A stretch of DNA of 64,000 nt from Herbiconiux solani NBRC 106740 (GCF_001571005.1 NZ_BCST01000002.1:248001-312000), one strand, 5' to 3'. Shown: positions 1-11,280, numbered from the stretch's first letter. The notes: generated by a model not told the origin, from the sequence alone. Numbers and translations are program-made.

Positions 1-812
1 TCGCCCAGCCCGTACTTGAAGGTCACCCGCTTCGCGTCGACCCAGCGCGGCATCAGCAGCACCTCCTCGTGCTCGACGTTGACGCACTCGACGTCGCCGA
101 TGCCCTCGGGGAAGGTGAAGACCTCCGGCTCGGAGAACGGCGGGGTGGTGAACCAGCCCTTGTCCTTCTCCCAGATGACCGGTGGGTTCAGGCACTCCTC
201 GATCGTCGTCCAGATCGAGAACGAGGGGGCGAAGATCTCGTTGCCCTCCGAGTCGCGCACCACGAGATTCGCCCCGTCGCGGGTGCCGAGCTCGTCGATC
301 TCGGAGAAGAGGTGGTCGGCGGCGTACCGCGCGAAGACGTCCGAGAGCCCGGGCTCGACGCCCATGCCCACGAGTGCCAGCCGGCCCGCCTTCTCCCAGT
401 CGGGCGCCTGAGCGAACTGGTCGTCGCCGAGTTTGACGCCGGTCTCGGCGTAGGGGTCGACCGGGTTCGGTTCGGACAGGCTCATCGCCATGTCGAGGTA
501 GTCGGCGCCGGCTGCGAGCGCGCCCGCGAAGATCGTGGGTACGAACTTCGGCTCGACCGCGTTCATGACATGGGTGGCGCCGTGCTCGCGCGCGACGCGG
601 GCCACGTCGTCGGGATCGGACGCGTCGATGCGGTCGGCCCTGAAGCGGGCCGCGATCTCGTCACCGTGCCGCGACCCGACCCAGGCCACCGTGCGCTCCG
701 CACGCGCCAGGTCGTAGTCGGTCACGACGATCTGCTCGTAGAAGTCACGCCGCGCTGCGATCTTCGCGATAGCGTCACCCACGCCACCGGCACCCACCAG
801 GAGAATTCTCAT
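1..812 (-). CDS. Saccharopine dehydrogenase-like NAD(P)-binding protein (3' part beyond window)
   Basis: The protein starts MRILLVGAGGVGDAIAKIA, a Rossmann GxGGxG nucleotide-binding loop at residues 7-12, and continues with a DASD segment and an NAVEP(K) segment typical of the saccharopine dehydrogenase / Lys9 superfamily. About 270 residues are visible and the C-terminus lies outside the window. Family members are NAD(P)-dependent oxidoreductases. Those in actinobacteria are often not true lysine-pathway enzymes, so the substrate is left open. The ATG at 812 is preceded by no strong Shine-Dalgarno. The next gene on the same strand (CPBP protease) ends 128 bp upstream. Family assignment is from motif recognition; the pathway role is unknown. 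Confidence 0.8.
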   Translation of the reverse strand, partial: MRILLVGAGGVGDAIAKIAARRDFYEQIVVTDYDLARAERTVAWVGSRHGDEIAARFRADRIDASDPDDVARVAREHGATHVMNAVEPKFVPTIFAGALAAGADYLDMAMSLSEPNPVDPYAETGVKLGDDQFAQAPDWEKAGRLALVGMGVEPGLSDVFARYAADHLFSEIDELGTRDGANLVVRDSEGNEIFAPSFSIWTTIEECLNPPVIWEKDKGWFTTPPFSEPEVFTFPEGIGDVECVNVEHEEVLLMPRWVDAKRVTFKYGLG

Positions 813-940
813 GGGTCGACGCTATCGGTAAGCCCCCGCGAGCGGAACGGATCCCGCGCGCCTCTGGATAACGCATCCCGGCCTGTCGACAGCCGGCTCA
901 GACGCCCACAGAGCGGCCTGGGCCGTCCGAACCAGATTGG

Positions 941-1741
941 TCAGGACAGACCCGGCGCGACCGCCGGCGCCACGAGGATGTCGAGCACCGCGACCGAGAC
1001 GTTGAACACCGCGTGCGCGGCGATCGAGGGCCCGAGCCTCCGGGTCAGCAGCGCGAGGCTGCCGAGCACGAGGCCCACGACGAAGAGCGTGATGAGCCGG
1101 GAGACGGCGGCCGCCGACTCCGGCACCCCGTCGATGTGGAAGACGACGAACAGCAACGACGACGCCACGACGGCGACGACGCCGGCGGTGATCTCCCGGC
1201 CGCCACGGGCACCCGGCAGCCGGGGCCCGTCGTGCGAGCCGAGCACCGCGTTCTCGACCGAGCGCAGCACGAGCCCGCGGAAGAACAGTTCTTCGATCAC
1301 CGGGGTGACGACGGATGCCGCCACCACCGCGGTCAGCACGAACCAGACGGGGTCGCCCCCCACCCCACCCGTGAACGGCGTGGCCGGAGTGCCGGTCGCG
1401 AGCCGCACGGCCTCGGCGATCCCGATCGCGGTGAACCGCAGCAGGATGCCGGCGAGCAACCCGATGGCCAGGTCGAGCGGGCGGAAACGCAGCCCGAAAT
1501 CCGCCGCCAGGCTGCCACGGCCGCGCATCCGCGAGGCGATCAGCACGACTATCAGGAGGGGAAGCCAACCTCCGACGACCTGCTCGACGCCGTAGGCCAG
1601 GCGGGGCTGCGCCGCCATCGCCGGCAGCTCTGCGAGCAACCGGGCGGCGGAGGAGAGGAAGACGAACAGCACGATCCCGGCCGCCACGTCGAGGAGCCCC
1701 CAGCGCGGTCTGGTCCTGGTCGCGCCCCGCTCGTCCGTCAC
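941..1741 (-). CDS. CPBP family intramembrane metalloprotease
   Basis: A 266-residue polytopic membrane protein with the CPBP/CAAX-protease (Abi) signatures: an EELFFRGL glutamate pair plus Arg motif, then a FVVFH histidine motif and a further helix with a late conserved segment. In the family these residues bind the catalytic metal within the membrane, and members process prenylated proteins, mature bacteriocins or confer self-immunity. No bacteriocin gene is visible here. Start choice: a TACCGT box lies 6 nt before the GTG at 1741, consistent with a leaderless transcript; an in-frame GTG at 1747 is the alternative. The role in this organism is unknown. Confidence 0.85.
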   Translation of the reverse strand: MTDERGATRTRPRWGLLDVAAGIVLFVFLSSAARLLAELPAMAAQPRLAYGVEQVVGGWLPLLIVVLIASRMRGRGSLAADFGLRFRPLDLAIGLLAGILLRFTAIGIAEAVRLATGTPATPFTGGVGGDPVWFVLTAVVAASVVTPVIEELFFRGLVLRSVENAVLGSHDGPRLPGARGGREITAGVVAVVASSLLFVVFHIDGVPESAAAVSRLITLFVVGLVLGSLALLTRRLGPSIAAHAVFNVSVAVLDILVAPAVAPGLS

Positions 1742-1895
1742 CCCCACACGGTATCGCGAACGGTACCGCGGGAGGGCGACGGACGAGCCGTGGAGGCGGC
1801 GGATGGGCCGGCCGAGGCAGCCGAAGCCGCGGCGAACGGCCCCGCGGCAGCTGGCTGCGTGGCAGCCCGGCCGCGCGCCGAACCCGTCCGCAGCC

Positions 1896-2423
1896 TCACC
1901 GGCGACTGCCGGCGAGCTGCGGACGCGCCGCGGTGAGCGGACGGGCCGTGAACGAGACCCGCGTCACCTCGTCGCCGGCCGTCTCGGTGACGACCGGCAT
2001 CCCGGCCGCCGCGGCCGAGAGCCGCCGCCAGTCGAGTGCGCGTTCGACGTCGGGCTCGTGCCGCCGGGCCGTGGAGACCTCGACGACGACGTCGGGCGCG
2101 AGGAGCGCCCCCGCGTCGGCGAAGGCCCGGTGGGCCGACCTGACGAGCGCCGCGCCCCAGACCTCGGGGTGCGGGATCGAGGCGTGCACGAGCAGGCAGT
2201 GCAGCTCGACCGGGTGCACCGACCCGACGGGCCCCCACCAGACGCCGCGCGCCACCGGGAGGGTGGCGGCGTCGTCGACGAAGGCGAGCCAGGTCCATTC
2301 GCGGCGATAGGTGCCGGTGGCGAGGCCCCGGCCGAACCGCATGGGATCGACCCAGTGCGACGGATCGTGGTTGTTCAGATGAAGCAGTTGCGCGTCGGAC
2401 GCGCGGAGGGATGATGTGAACAC
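1896..2423 (-). CDS. Hypothetical protein, possibly a GNAT-like N-terminal domain
   Basis: A 175-residue soluble protein that I cannot place firmly. It starts at a GTG with a GAGGACA ribosome site about 7 nt upstream. Its first half (LLHLNNHDPSHW..., a Trp-rich strand pair, then a helix with LVRSAHRAFADAG) resembles the first domain of some tandem acetyltransferases, but a clear acetyl-CoA binding R/QxxGxG/A loop is absent. The end is Ala/Arg-rich low complexity. It is either a short free-standing protein or a truncated remnant. It lies 70 bp downstream of a 23-codon ORF that has its own promoter-like sequence, so the two are probably cotranscribed. Confidence 0.5.
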   Translation of the reverse strand: MFTSSLRASDAQLLHLNNHDPSHWVDPMRFGRGLATGTYRREWTWLAFVDDAATLPVARGVWWGPVGSVHPVELHCLLVHASIPHPEVWGAALVRSAHRAFADAGALLAPDVVVEVSTARRHEPDVERALDWRRLSAAAAGMPVVTETAGDEVTRVSFTARPLTAARPQLAGSRR

Positions 2424-2493
2424 GATGATGTCCTCAGAGTTGGGATGAGCGTGGATGAAGACGCTTCCCCGAGGAGACCCGGGCGGCTCTGGA

Positions 2494-2565
2494 TCAGGCC
2501 GCGAGACGGGAGAACGGGGGAAGCATCACGAGGGAAGCCGGAAACTTCTTAGCCGGTTCGATCAT
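2494..2565 (-). CDS. 23-residue small ORF with a strong ribosome binding site (leader peptide candidate)
   Basis: An ATG at 2565 opens a 23-codon frame (MIEPAKKFPASLVMLPPFSR then LAA) ending in TGA at 2494. Directly upstream is GAGGAGGTGA, a near-perfect Shine-Dalgarno, with 5 nt before the ATG. A promoter-like TTGCGC-N18-TACTGT lies at 2614-2643. The peptide is basic then hydrophobic and has no Cys. It is too short to name. It could be a leader peptide controlling the downstream 175-residue gene, a membrane-active microprotein, or a precursor peptide. Translation is inferred from the signals only. Confidence 0.5.
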   Translation of the reverse strand: MIEPAKKFPASLVMLPPFSRLAA

Positions 2566-2613
2566 GTGTTTCACCTCCTCATTCTCTCGGGCGACCGTGT
2601 GTCGCGGGTTCCG

Positions 2614-2643
2614 ACAGTATCGCCATCCGTTCGGCGGGCGCAA
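2614..2643 (-). promoter_or_regulatory. Putative sigma-A type promoter for the 23-codon ORF
   Basis: On the minus strand a TTGCGC -35-like hexamer (2643-2638) is followed after 18 nt by TACTGT (2619-2614), which fits the TANNNT pattern of actinobacterial -10 boxes. It would give a 5' leader of about 40 nt before the ATG at 2565. Predicted from sequence only. Confidence 0.45.
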
Positions 2644-2719
2644 CCCTTTTTCGAGGATCAGCGCCCGCCGACGGAGGCGAGTTGCCGTAGCCCTGTCCCA
2701 GCAGCTCAGATCACGTGGC

Positions 2720-4348
2720 TCAGTGCCCGCCGCCCGGCGCCCCCGTGCGACGCGGCAGCGCGAACACGAGCAGGAACGCGAGCACGCTGAACCCGACGCT
2801 CACGGCCATCGCGGCCGCCGAGCTGTTGACGAAGCCGGTCGCGACCGCATCCTGACCCTGGCCCTGGATCACCAGGCTGCCGAAGAACACGCTGCCGATC
2901 ACGGCGATGCCGACGGCAGAACCCACGCGCTGCATGGCGCTGATGACACCGGATGCGGCACCCGCCTCGGAGCGGTCGACGGTCGCCACGATGAACTGGG
3001 CGTTGGGGGCGATGAACAGGCCGTTGCCGACACCCGCGATGAACAGCGGGGCGATCAGTGCCCAGTTGGTGAGGTCGGCCGGTGCGGTGAGCATCAGCAC
3101 GAGCCAGACCCAGGCGAGGCCGATCACGACGAGCCCGGTTCCGATCGTCAGCACGAGCCGTCCGAGGCGCTGGGCCAGGCGGCTGCTCTGCGAGGAGCCG
3201 ATGATCGATCCGATCGCGAAGGGGATCGAGACGACACCCGACTCGAGCGCGGTGTGCCCGAGCCCGGCCTGCCAGAGCAGGGAAATGGTGAAGAAAATGC
3301 TCGTGAACGCGCCGAAGTAGACCAGGGCGAGGATCGTGCCGCCGGTGAACGCCGGGTGGCTGAACAGACGCGGAGGGACGAGGGGGCTGTGGCCGCGCTT
3401 GGAGTACTGCACCTCCCAGGCGCCGAAGGCGACCAGGAGCAGGGCGCCGCCGGCGAGGGAGAGGAAGGTCCAGAGCGGCCAGCCCTCGTCCTCGCCCTGG
3501 ATGAGGGGAACGAGGAGCGCGACGAGACCGGCGGAGATGAGGACGAGGCCGATCCAGTCGAGGCCGGTGCGGCCGGTGGCGGGAGCGGCTGCGGCTGCGG
3601 CTGCCGGCGAAGCGGCGTGGGCACCATGGACGCCCTTCGCGGCCGGTGCCCCGGCAGCACCTGCAGCCCCGGCGGCCGGAGCACCCCCGGCCTTGTTCCC
3701 GGCACCGCCGAACGCCGCAGCGCTCACTGCGGCGGCCTCGGCACGGCCCGGCAGCAGCACGATCGCGGCGATCAGGGTCGCGATGCCGATCGGCAGGTTG
3801 ACGCCGAAGACGAGGCGCCAGCCCTGCTCGGCGCCGAAGATCTCGATGATCAGGCCGCCGACGATCGGGCCGAGCGCGCTCGAGACACCGATGACCGCGC
3901 CCATGACGGCGAAGGCCTTGCCGCGCGACTGCGGCGGGAACAGCAGCTGGATGAACGCGGTCACGGCCGGCACGAAGATACCGCCCGCGAGGCCCTGAAC
4001 GACGCGGGCGGCGACGAGCTGGAAGTCGTTCTGTGACAGTCCGCAGGCCAGGCTCGCGACGGTGAACAGCGCCAGTCCGGTGAAGAAGACCCACTTGTGG
4101 CCGACCCGGTCGCCGATCCGGCCGGCCGGGATGAGCGCCAGGCCGAAGGCGAGGGCGTAGCCCGAGATGATCCAGGACAGCGTGGCCTCGGAGGCGTCGA
4201 TGCTGTCGCGGATGCTCGGCAGCGCCACGTTCACGATCGTGGTGTCGAGCAGGGCGATGAACATGCCGGCGAGCAGCACGATCAGCGCCTGCCACGCCCG
4301 GCGGGGCACCGCCGGCGCGGCGGGTTTTGTGGTTCGGGTGTCGGTCAT
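2720..4348 (-). CDS. MFS drug efflux transporter, DHA2 (14-TM) type
   Basis: A 542-residue major facilitator with the DHA2 hallmarks: LLDTTIVNVALPSI in helix 1 (motif D1), the helix 2-3 loop GRIGDRVGHK (motif A), RVVQGLAGG (motif B) and GPIVGGLI (motif C, antiporter). Residues of about 205-260, between helices 6 and 7, form an Ala/Gly/Pro-rich insert unlike the rest of the protein, probably a cytoplasmic linker. Family members are proton-coupled exporters of drugs and dyes. The ATG overlaps the stop of the PadR gene (ATGA), so both are one operon. This is a common arrangement in which a PadR repressor controls an efflux pump. The substrate is unknown. Confidence 0.9.
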   Translation of the reverse strand: MTDTRTTKPAAPAVPRRAWQALIVLLAGMFIALLDTTIVNVALPSIRDSIDASEATLSWIISGYALAFGLALIPAGRIGDRVGHKWVFFTGLALFTVASLACGLSQNDFQLVAARVVQGLAGGIFVPAVTAFIQLLFPPQSRGKAFAVMGAVIGVSSALGPIVGGLIIEIFGAEQGWRLVFGVNLPIGIATLIAAIVLLPGRAEAAAVSAAAFGGAGNKAGGAPAAGAAGAAGAPAAKGVHGAHAASPAAAAAAAPATGRTGLDWIGLVLISAGLVALLVPLIQGEDEGWPLWTFLSLAGGALLLVAFGAWEVQYSKRGHSPLVPPRLFSHPAFTGGTILALVYFGAFTSIFFTISLLWQAGLGHTALESGVVSIPFAIGSIIGSSQSSRLAQRLGRLVLTIGTGLVVIGLAWVWLVLMLTAPADLTNWALIAPLFIAGVGNGLFIAPNAQFIVATVDRSEAGAASGVISAMQRVGSAVGIAVIGSVFFGSLVIQGQGQDAVATGFVNSSAAAMAVSVGFSVLAFLLVFALPRRTGAPGGGH

Positions 4349-4914
4349 TGCGGATCGGCCTTTCGTGCCAGCTCGTCGTCGATGATCTCGGGGACGAGGG
4401 AGAGGAGTGTGCGGTGGGAGGCGATCTCCGCGCGGATACGGTCTGCGCGGTGATGCATCACCCAGGTCTCGGCGATGCTGAGGTGGGGCGCGGCCCGCAC
4501 CAGCATCGCCTCCTGTTCGGCGAGCAGACGCTCGAGTCCCAGGATGCGGAGTTCGAGGGCAGGGCCCATGCGGTCGAGACCGTCCGGGTCGAGCCGGGTG
4601 ACGGCGAGGTCGAAGGGATCGGGCCGGAAGACGATCGACCGCAGGCCCTCGTCGCGCTGCACGCCGAGCGCCGTGCGGCCCTCCTCCGTGATCGCGTAGA
4701 CCTGGCGTTCGGGGTAGTTGCCCTCCCGCTCGGTGCGCACCTCGCGGATCAGCCCCTCGTTCGCCAAGCGCTTGATCGCGCCGTAGAGACCCCCGACCGT
4801 GACGTCGGCCCAGAGGTGGATGCGCTCCTCCTCGGCCTGCAGTCGCAGCTGGTGCCCGTGCATCTCGCCGCGCGCGTCGAGCGCACCGAGGATGAACAAA
4901 CGCATGGGATTCAT
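4345..4914 (-). CDS. PadR family transcriptional regulator
   Basis: A 189-residue protein with an N-terminal winged helix (MRLFILGALDARGEMHGHQL, then the wing YGAIKRLANEGLIREVRTER, and YAITEEGRTAL) and a C-terminal helical dimerisation region (YP-type PadR with Vir_act_alpha_C-like end). It is translationally coupled to the downstream DHA2 efflux gene, so it most likely represses that operon and is relieved by a pump substrate. A TTGACA hexamer at 4945-4950, inside the end of the glycerate kinase gene, may be part of the promoter. A second in-frame ATG three codons downstream is an alternative start. Confidence 0.9.
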   Translation of the reverse strand: MNPMRLFILGALDARGEMHGHQLRLQAEEERIHLWADVTVGGLYGAIKRLANEGLIREVRTEREGNYPERQVYAITEEGRTALGVQRDEGLRSIVFRPDPFDLAVTRLDPDGLDRMGPALELRILGLERLLAEQEAMLVRAAPHLSIAETWVMHHRADRIRAEIASHRTLLSLVPEIIDDELARKADPQ

Positions 4915-4946
4915 GGGACTACTCTCGCACGACTAGTTCGGTGATG

Positions 4947-6086
4947 TCAAAGCGGGCTCGAGGCCAGGCGGCGGCCGGCCTCGTGCAGCCAGCGGAGCGG
5001 ATCGGACGTGGCCGCATCCACCCCGCCCGCCAGAGCGGCGAGCTCGAGGGCGTGGTCGAAGCCGCGGGGAGCGGCGCCGAACCGGCCCGCGACGAGCGCG
5101 ACCGAAACCGGGACCAAGGCGCCGGGACGAACGGCGCGGGCGCTATGGGCGAGGTCGCGCACGAGCGAGGGCACCTTGCCCGCCTCCGACTGCGCGTCGT
5201 AGCTTCCCTCCCCCGTGATCACGACGTCGGCGACGCCGAGGTGGGCGGCCAGGCCGAGTTCGTCGGCGACGGCGGCGGCTCCGGATGCTGTGGTCGCGCC
5301 CCACGCGGACAGAGCGAAGCCAGTTCCCCCGGCCGCGCCGGCGCCAGCGGCGTTCGGGTCGGCCCCAGTGGCCTCGCCGAGCAGCTCGGCGAAGTGGGCC
5401 AGGGCGGATTCGGCGCGGCGCTCGAGGCCGGTCTCGATGCCCTTCTGCGGACCGAAGACCGCGACGGCGCCGCGCCGGCCGACGAGCGGATTGGTGACGT
5501 CACTGAGCACGACCGCCCCGCGGGGCGGGAGCGGCAGCAGGGGTCCGAGGTCGACCTGGGCGATCTCGGCGAGGCCGGCGTTGCCGGGCTGGACGGGCCT
5601 GCCGTCGTGGTCGAGCAACCGAGCACCGAGGGCGGTGAGGAAGCCGGCACCGCCGTCGGTCGAGGCGCTCCCCCCGATCGCGAGCACGAGCCGGTCGACC
5701 CCCGCAGCCAGGGCGGCGCGCACGGCCTGGCCGAAGCCGACGGTGTGGGCCTCGAGCGGGAGCAGGCGGTGCAGCAGCGTGATCCCGCTCGTGCCGGCCA
5801 GCTCGACCACGCCCGTGCCACCCGTGCCGATGTCCGGCAGCAGCAACCAGTACGCATCCACCCGCCGGTCGTCCGGCCCCGAGACGGCCACCGGCATCCG
5901 CTGCGCGCCCGGGTGCGCGCGCTCGAACGCCTCGAGGGTCCCCTCGCCGCCGTCGGCCATCGGCACGCACCGCACGTCGTCGTCCGGCCGCACCGAGCGC
6001 CAGCCCGCGGCGATGCTCTCGGCCACCTCCACCGCCCGCGCCGTGCCCTTGTAGGAATCGGGGGCGACGACCACGGTGCGCTTCAC
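4947..6086 (-). CDS. glxK: Glycerate kinase
   Basis: A 379-residue glycerate kinase of the GlxK/GarK family, recognised by the start MKRTVVVAPDSYKGT, the ADGGEGT loop near residue 45, the IGGSASTDGG motif and the ITGEGSYDAQS motif near the end. It phosphorylates D-glycerate with ATP (GarK-type enzymes yield 2-phosphoglycerate). The GTG start is preceded by GAGGGG at a good distance. It is divergent from a D-2-hydroxyacid dehydrogenase gene of the glyoxylate/hydroxypyruvate reductase kind across about 134 bp, so the two may form a glyoxylate/glycerate salvage pair. It is upstream of, but not overlapping, the PadR-efflux operon. Confidence 0.92.
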   Translation of the reverse strand: MKRTVVVAPDSYKGTARAVEVAESIAAGWRSVRPDDDVRCVPMADGGEGTLEAFERAHPGAQRMPVAVSGPDDRRVDAYWLLLPDIGTGGTGVVELAGTSGITLLHRLLPLEAHTVGFGQAVRAALAAGVDRLVLAIGGSASTDGGAGFLTALGARLLDHDGRPVQPGNAGLAEIAQVDLGPLLPLPPRGAVVLSDVTNPLVGRRGAVAVFGPQKGIETGLERRAESALAHFAELLGEATGADPNAAGAGAAGGTGFALSAWGATTASGAAAVADELGLAAHLGVADVVITGEGSYDAQSEAGKVPSLVRDLAHSARAVRPGALVPVSVALVAGRFGAAPRGFDHALELAALAGGVDAATSDPLRWLHEAGRRLASSPL

Positions 6087-6220
6087 CCGCTCATCCCCTC
6101 ACGCCGCGCCCGGCCTGTCAATGCCGCCCTGCCGCCGCCGGCACGCTCATCCCCCATCGCCGCTGCCCGTCATCGGTGCGTCGCCTCTCGCCGCACGCCA
6201 CCGCACGGAACACTGGAGGC

Positions 6221-7210
6221 ATGGCCGAGCCCGATCACGCCCCCACCCGCATCCACCTCACCTTCGATCTCCCGCCGAAGGCCGCCGCCGACCTCGCGGC
6301 GAGCGGCCACCCCACCACCAGCACCGCCGACGTCGACGGCTCGAAAGAAGACCGCCGGCAGGCCCTGGTCGCCGCCGCGCCCGGCGCCTCCGCCATCATC
6401 GCCACGGTCTCCGACCTGGTCGACGCCGAGGTGATGGATGCCGCGGGCCCCGGCCTCCGCGTGATCGCGAACTACGGCGTCGGCTACGACAACATCGACG
6501 TGGCGGCGGCGCACGACCGCGGCATCGTCGTCACCAATACCCCGGGCGTGCTCGACGAGGCGACCGCCGACCTGGCCTTCGCCCTGCTGCTCGCCGGTGC
6601 CCGCCGCGTGGTCGAGGCCGACCGCTTCGTGCGCTCGGGGGCCGAGTGGAGCTGGGAGCCCGACTTCTTCGTCGGCCTCGACGTGAGCGCCGGCGCCACC
6701 CTCGGCATCGTCGGGCTCGGCCGCATCGGCTTCGCCGTGGCCCGCCGGGCGGCCGCGTTCGGGATGCGGATCGTCGCCACCGGATCCCGCGCCTCGAGCT
6801 CCGAGGCCGCCGCCCTGGGCGTGACCCCCGTCGAACTCCCCGAGCTCCTGGCGACGAGCGACGTCGTGACTCTGCACTGCCCGCTCACCCCCGAAACCCA
6901 TCACCTGATCGGCGCACCCCAGTTCGCCGCGATGAAGTCGAGCGCGCTGCTGGTCAACACCTCCCGCGGCGCCGTGGTCGACGAGGACGCGCTGCTCGAG
7001 GCCCTGCTCGAGGGCACGATCGGCGGCGCCGCCCTCGACGTCTACGAGCACGAACCCCGCGTGACGGCAGGGCTCCTCGCGCTGCCGAACGTGATCACCG
7101 CACCCCACATCGGCAGCGCCGGCATCGCGACCCGCGAACGGATGGGGGCGGTGGCCGTCGAGAACGCTCTCGCGGTCCTCGGCGGTGCCACCGCCCCCAA
7201 CCCGGTCTGA
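6221..7210 (+). CDS. D-isomer specific 2-hydroxyacid dehydrogenase (glyoxylate/hydroxypyruvate reductase-like)
   Basis: A 329-residue NAD(P)-dependent 2-hydroxyacid dehydrogenase. ANYGVGYDNID marks the substrate domain; GIVGLGRIG is the nucleotide loop; NTSRGAVVDEDAL carries the catalytic Arg, DVYEHEP the Glu and APHIGSA the His. The set matches glyoxylate/hydroxypyruvate and gluconate reductases of the GyaR/GhrB kind rather than SerA, because no ACT domain follows. The divergent glycerate kinase supports a role in reducing glyoxylate or hydroxypyruvate to glycolate or glycerate. The start at ATG 6221 was chosen because the conserved region begins shortly after it. Confidence 0.88.
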   Translation: MAEPDHAPTRIHLTFDLPPKAAADLAASGHPTTSTADVDGSKEDRRQALVAAAPGASAIIATVSDLVDAEVMDAAGPGLRVIANYGVGYDNIDVAAAHDRGIVVTNTPGVLDEATADLAFALLLAGARRVVEADRFVRSGAEWSWEPDFFVGLDVSAGATLGIVGLGRIGFAVARRAAAFGMRIVATGSRASSSEAAALGVTPVELPELLATSDVVTLHCPLTPETHHLIGAPQFAAMKSSALLVNTSRGAVVDEDALLEALLEGTIGGAALDVYEHEPRVTAGLLALPNVITAPHIGSAGIATRERMGAVAVENALAVLGGATAPNPV

Positions 7211-7211
7211 C

Positions 7212-7255
7212 GCGATCGGGGCCCGCCGAGCTCACGCCCGACGAGCCCCGATCGC
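7212..7255. terminator. Bidirectional terminator hairpin between convergent genes
   Basis: An 11-bp perfect inverted repeat (GCGATCGGGGC at 7212-7222, its complement at 7245-7255) sits 2 bp after the dehydrogenase stop and 17 bp before the end of nrdF. It can fold on either strand. There is no clear T-tract, as is usual in high-GC actinobacteria. Confidence 0.6.
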
Positions 7256-7272
7256 CTACCGGAAAGCTGGAC

Positions 7273-10437
<3,165 letters not shown>

Positions 10438-10453
<16 letters not shown>

Positions 10454-10848
10454 AGTCTGTCCAATCCGTTCTGGACGGCCTCGCGGTCATCCGGGGTTCC
10501 GAATACTTCGAATCGATGGAGGAGAGGCACCGTGCATTTGCGCGCGACGATGTCGCCCGCAAGGCAGTAGGCCTCGCCGAAGTTGGTGTTGCCGGCGGCG
10601 ACGACGCCCCGGATGAGTGAACGGTTGTGTTCGTCGTTCAGGAAGTGGATGACCTGCTTGGGCACGGCCCCGCCCATCCCGCCCCCGCCGTAGGTGGGGA
10701 GGACGAGGACGTAGGGCCGGGTGGCCTTCAGCTTCTCTTCACGTGAGTAGATCGGGATCCGGGACGCGGGGCGCCCCAGGCCTTCGACGAAGCGATGGGT
10801 GTTGCCCGACACGCTCGAGAAGTAGACGATCTCGGCGGCTTCGGGCAC
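10438..10848 (-). CDS. nrdI: NrdI flavodoxin-like ribonucleotide reductase assembly protein
   Basis: A 136-residue flavodoxin-like protein. The FMN phosphate loop [15 protein letters not shown] is at residues 11-25 and a GGGMGG loop and [18 protein letters not shown] flavin-binding region follow. NrdI supplies the oxidant that builds the dimanganese-tyrosyl cofactor of NrdF. The GTG start is 3 bp from the nrdH stop and its end overlaps nrdE, in the standard H-I-E-F order. Confidence 0.96.
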
Positions 10849-10851
10849 GGC

Positions 10852-11091
10852 CTAGCTCGCAGCGAGACGCGCGAGCTCTTCGATCTTGTCGGGACGGAAG
10901 CCGGACCAGTGGTCGCCCTCCGAGGTCATGACGACGGGAGCCTGGAGGTAGCCCAGCTCCTTGACCGTCTCGAGCGCCTTCTCGTCGACCGAGAGGTCGA
11001 AGATCTCGAACTCGAGACCCTTGTTCTCGAGGGCGCGATAGGTAGCGGTGCACTGGACGCAGGAGGGCTTCGTGTAGACCGTGATTGCCAT
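10852..11091 (-). CDS. nrdH: NrdH glutaredoxin-like redoxin
   Basis: A 79-residue thioredoxin-fold protein with the CVQC redox pair at Cys11 and Cys14 and the WSGFRPDKI segment that distinguishes NrdH from glutaredoxins and lets it take electrons from thioredoxin reductase. It reduces the C-terminal cysteines of NrdE. The ATG at 11091 was chosen over upstream in-frame codons because AAAGGTG lies 8 nt before it and the beta strand AITVYTKPS follows at once. It is the first gene of nrdHIEF. Confidence 0.96.
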   Translation of the reverse strand: MAITVYTKPSCVQCTATYRALENKGLEFEIFDLSVDEKALETVKELGYLQAPVVMTSEGDHWSGFRPDKIEELARLAAS

Positions 11092-11189
11092 GGACAAGCA
11101 CCTTTCTCGCGGGACGAACGACTGTGATGAAATCTGGAGATTCCGGGCCTTCCGCACTGTTTCAGTGGGCCTCGAGCTCCGGGACTTCA

Positions 11190-11205
11190 ATACTACATAT
11201 AGTTG
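11190..11205 (-). promoter_or_regulatory. NrdR box 1
   Basis: ATACTACATATAGTTG matches the known NrdR operator consensus (acaCWAtATaTwGtgt) at most core positions: CTA, ATATAG and T. It lies about 100 bp upstream of nrdH. NrdR represses ribonucleotide reductase genes when ATP/dATP levels signal sufficiency. The site overlaps candidate -10 sequences on the minus strand. Confidence 0.72.
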
Positions 11206-11221
11206 GCGGCGAAGGCGAGCA

Positions 11222-11237
11222 CCCCTAGATGAAGTGT
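11222..11237 (-). promoter_or_regulatory. NrdR box 2
   Basis: CCCCTAGATGAAGTGT matches the NrdR consensus at CTA, AT and AGTGT. Its core starts exactly 32 bp from that of box 1, about three helical turns, the spacing known for paired NrdR boxes in front of nrd operons. Confidence 0.65.
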
Positions 11238-11250
11238 TACACCCGTGTAA

Positions 11251-11280
11251 TTATCCACAGGGGCACCGGGCTTATGCACA
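11251..11280 (+). promoter_or_regulatory. Two DnaA-box matches upstream of nrdHIEF
   Basis: TTATCCACA at 11251-11259 is an exact canonical DnaA box and TTATGCACA at 11272-11280 fits the relaxed consensus TTWTNCACA; both are on the plus strand 21 bp apart. A partial ATCCACA follows near 11300. AT-rich 9-mers like these are not expected by chance this close together in such GC-rich DNA. They sit just upstream of the NrdR boxes. Confidence 0.6.

Noticed and set aside
1738-2298. Alternative minus-strand frame continuing the 175-residue protein as a frameshifted acetyltransferase
   Set aside because: The continuation is Arg/Ala low-complexity without the acetyl-CoA loop, so a frameshift is not supported.
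941-2423. Bacteriocin/immunity locus built on the CPBP protease
   Set aside because: No double-glycine precursor peptide or dedicated peptide exporter is visible, and the 23-codon ORF lacks such a leader.
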